9,480 bases of DNA from an uncultured Eubacteriales bacterium. Lineage in GTDB: Bacteria > Bacillota > Clostridia > Oscillospirales > Ruminococcaceae. Location of the stretch: the NCBI GenBank assembly GCA_902493155.1, contig CABUOE010000079.1, forward strand, positions 1 through 9,480, given 5' to 3'. A program made the position numbers and the translations under genes. The notes beneath the pieces were generated by a model. That model saw only the letters and a list, made by a program, of their open reading frames with translations. It had not been told where the DNA came from and ran no database searches. Shown here one piece after another: positions 8,395-9,480 of the stretch. The first letter of the stretch is position 1; each line of letters begins with the position of its first letter.

Positions 8395-8425
8395 GTTGAC
8401 CAACGCTTCAAGCCCTTAGAACCAC

Positions 8426-8464
8426 AAAAATATCCCCCGCCCCATAAAGGGTCGGAGGATATTT
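8426..8464 (-). terminator. Terminator of the tRNA-Leu gene
   Basis: AAATATCC (8428-8435) and GGATATTT (8457-8464) are inverted repeats, with additional CCG/CGG and CCC/GGG pairing inside around a TTTAT loop. On the - strand the stem follows the tRNA CCA end directly and runs into a T tract (complement of 8426-8430). Confidence 0.75.
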
Positions 8465-8550
8465 GGTGCCGCTGACCGGACTTGAACCGGTACGGTATTG
8501 CTACCGAGGGATTTTAAGTCCCTTGTGTCTGCCGATTCCACCACAGCGGC
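8464..8550 (-). tRNA. tRNA-Leu (anticodon UAA), CCA encoded
   Basis: On the - strand the acceptor arm GCCGCTG (from 8550) pairs with CAGCGGC (complement of 8468-8474), followed by A and an encoded CCA (8464-8466). The D arm has the leucine-type GGAATCGGCAGACAC. The anticodon arm reads AGGGA-CTTAAAA-TCCCT, giving UAA. A long variable arm (CGGTAGCAATACCG) and a T arm ACCGG-TTCAAGT-CCGGT follow. The length of 87 bases with CCA and the long variable arm agree with a class II leucine tRNA. It would read UUA codons. It has a strong promoter and its own terminator, so it is probably transcribed alone. Confidence 0.97.
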
Positions 8551-8564
8551 AAATCGACTTTTCT

Positions 8565-8593
8565 ATTTTAGCTGATTTTTTATCTTTTGTCAA
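8565..8593 (-). promoter_or_regulatory. Promoter of the tRNA-Leu gene
   Basis: On the - strand TTGACA (complement of 8588-8593, perfect) is followed after 17 bases by TAAAAT (complement of 8565-8570, 5/6). Transcription would begin about 8 bases before the mature tRNA 5' end, as usual for a strong stable-RNA promoter. Confidence 0.85.
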
Positions 8594-8659
8594 GGGAACC
8601 TTTGAAAATGGAAGATGAAAAATTCATATCCTTTTCATAAATCCGGCAAAGAAATACGG

Positions 8660-8665
8660 TATGAT
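8660..8665 (+). promoter_or_regulatory. Possible -10 element upstream of the membrane-fusion gene
   Basis: TATGAT (8660-8665) matches the -10 consensus at 5/6 and lies about 97 bases before the start codon. No good -35 is found 16-18 bases upstream, so the assignment is weak. The remainder of 8594-8746 shows nothing else I can name. Confidence 0.25.
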
Positions 8666-8761
8666 AGGAAAGGAATTTATGGATTCAGAGAAAATCGTTC
8701 ATATAGGGTTCATGTTGGAATCCTATACTGCCTGCGAAAGACAATTAGGAGGAGATGCACT

Positions 8762-9480
8762 ATGGCTACAGACAAAAAGAAGAAAAAATTCAAGAAAAGA
8801 TATATTATCATACCAGCAGTTATTGTAGTGGTAATTGTGGCGTGTTCCTTTCTGTTCAAGGTTCCGGAAACGGCGCTTTTTGAACAGGAGGAGGCTAAAA
8901 CCGGCAGCATTGCCACCTATTACAGCTTTAGCGGGAATGTAGCCCCTCACGACAAAAAATCCCTCACCGCTGACGGAAATCTCAAAGTAAAGCAGCTGAT
9001 GGTAGAGGAAGGCGACACGGTAAATGTCGGGGATGTGCTCTATACGGTAGACAACACCGACTATGATGCGAGCCTCCGGCAGGCGGAAGCTTCCCTCGAC
9101 ATGGCGAAGGTCAATTACGACAGCGCCAAAAACGGCCAGAACCAGCAGTCGATTTTGCAGGCGGAAAGCGCCATGAACTCGGCAAAGCTTTCTTTGGACA
9201 ACGCGGAAAAGACTTTAAACGACACCAAGGCTCTCTACGAGGCGGAAATTGTGGCGAAAAGCGACCTTGACCAGGCCCAGAGCGCCTATGATGCGGCCAA
9301 GCAGCAGTACGATACGGCAAAAAGCACCTACGAGCTGACAAAAGGAACATTAGCCGCCAACACGGTGGAATCGGCCGAAGCACAGCTCAAGCAGGCTCAG
9401 GCGGCTTACGATGCGGCGGTATCCCAGCGGGTGGACGATCAGGTGACGGCGGACTTTGCGGGGGAAATCACTAAAATTTA
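8762..9480 (+). CDS. HlyD/MacA-like membrane fusion (efflux adaptor) protein, 3' truncated by window edge
   Basis: The frame runs from ATG 8762 to the window end with no stop, giving 239 residues of an incomplete protein. AGGAGGAG (8747-8754) is placed 7 bases before the start. A lysine-rich cytoplasmic tail (1-13) is followed by one membrane segment (about 14-33), so the protein is anchored with its bulk outside. Residues 65-98 form the first half of a biotinyl/lipoyl-like domain (LKVKQLMVEEGDTVNVGDVL). Residues 100-222 form a long alpha-helical hairpin rich in Ala, Gln, Asp and Lys (QAEASLDMAKVNYDSAK, QAQSAYDAAKQQYDTAKS). The second lipoyl half starts at VTADFAGEITKI. Such adaptors in Firmicutes usually work with a MacB-like ABC transporter, so an ATPase and permease would be expected just downstream, outside the window. 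The exported substrate is unknown. Confidence 0.92.
   Translation, partial: MATDKKKKKFKKRYIIIPAVIVVVIVACSFLFKVPETALFEQEEAKTGSIATYYSFSGNVAPHDKKSLTADGNLKVKQLMVEEGDTVNVGDVLYTVDNTDYDASLRQAEASLDMAKVNYDSAKNGQNQQSILQAESAMNSAKLSLDNAEKTLNDTKALYEAEIVAKSDLDQAQSAYDAAKQQYDTAKSTYELTKGTLAANTVESAEAQLKQAQAAYDAAVSQRVDDQVTADFAGEITKI

Noticed and set aside
8300..8420. Coding-like frame on the - strand running through the tRNA repeat and ending at the TAA in the hairpin loop
   Set aside because: It has no start with a ribosome binding site and crosses a tRNA-derived sequence and terminator; more likely non-coding.
8376..8462. A second complete tRNA-Leu upstream of the 3' end copy
   Set aside because: Only the 3' 19 or so bases match; no acceptor 5' strand, D arm or anticodon arm is present, and the space is filled by a terminator.
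8679..8798. Small leader reading frame of about 39 codons starting at ATG 8679 before the membrane-fusion gene
   Set aside because: It overlaps the clear start of the adaptor gene in another frame, and the product resembles nothing; probably chance.

Overview
The window looks like a chromosomal stretch from an anaerobic, low-to-mid GC Clostridia-type Firmicute, perhaps a gut Oscillospirales or Ruminococcaceae relative. This is inferred from the gene families (glycyl radical enzyme, DUF2935 protein, choline-binding-type cell-wall repeats, BspA-like leucine-rich repeats), strong AGGAGG-type ribosome binding sites, sigma-A-like promoters and a CCA-encoding tRNA-Leu. No species can be named from sequence alone.

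Layout. At 2-1747 (+) is the 3' part of a YyaL/SSP411-type thioredoxin-domain gene whose start lies outside the window. A 276-base gap follows, holding a strong bidirectional terminator and a possible small RNA. At 2024-2929 (-) is a two-domain DUF2935 protein, then at 3066-3857 (-) an AraC-family regulator. Diverging from the regulator is a two-gene operon on the + strand: a compact glycyl radical enzyme (3968-6106) and its overlapping radical-SAM activase (6063-6959). A bidirectional terminator separates this from a secreted protein on the - strand (7194-8219) with BspA-like repeats and cell-wall-binding repeats. Next come a tRNA-Leu(UAA) (8464-8550, -) with promoter and terminator, and an extra copy of the tRNA 3' end 87 bases away. 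The window closes with the 5' part of a membrane-fusion (HlyD/MacA-like) adaptor (8762-9480, +).

How they work together. The regulator, enzyme and activase form one module. The regulator and enzyme promoters sit back to back with abutting -35 boxes and a dyad that could be the shared operator. The activase would install the glycyl radical under anoxic conditions. The enzyme keeps the thiyl-radical cysteine in a Cys-x-Glu arrangement typical of dehydratases and C-X lyases rather than the Cys-Cys pair of pyruvate formate-lyase. It is short for the superfamily and its active-site loop does not match the substrate classes I know, so its substrate is unknown. This module is the best candidate for an undescribed system here.

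A second point of interest is the tRNA-Leu neighbourhood. It has a 19-base direct repeat of the tRNA 3' end, several hairpins, and next to them a secreted-protein gene whose two halves differ strongly in GC content. Together these suggest past integration and domain shuffling.
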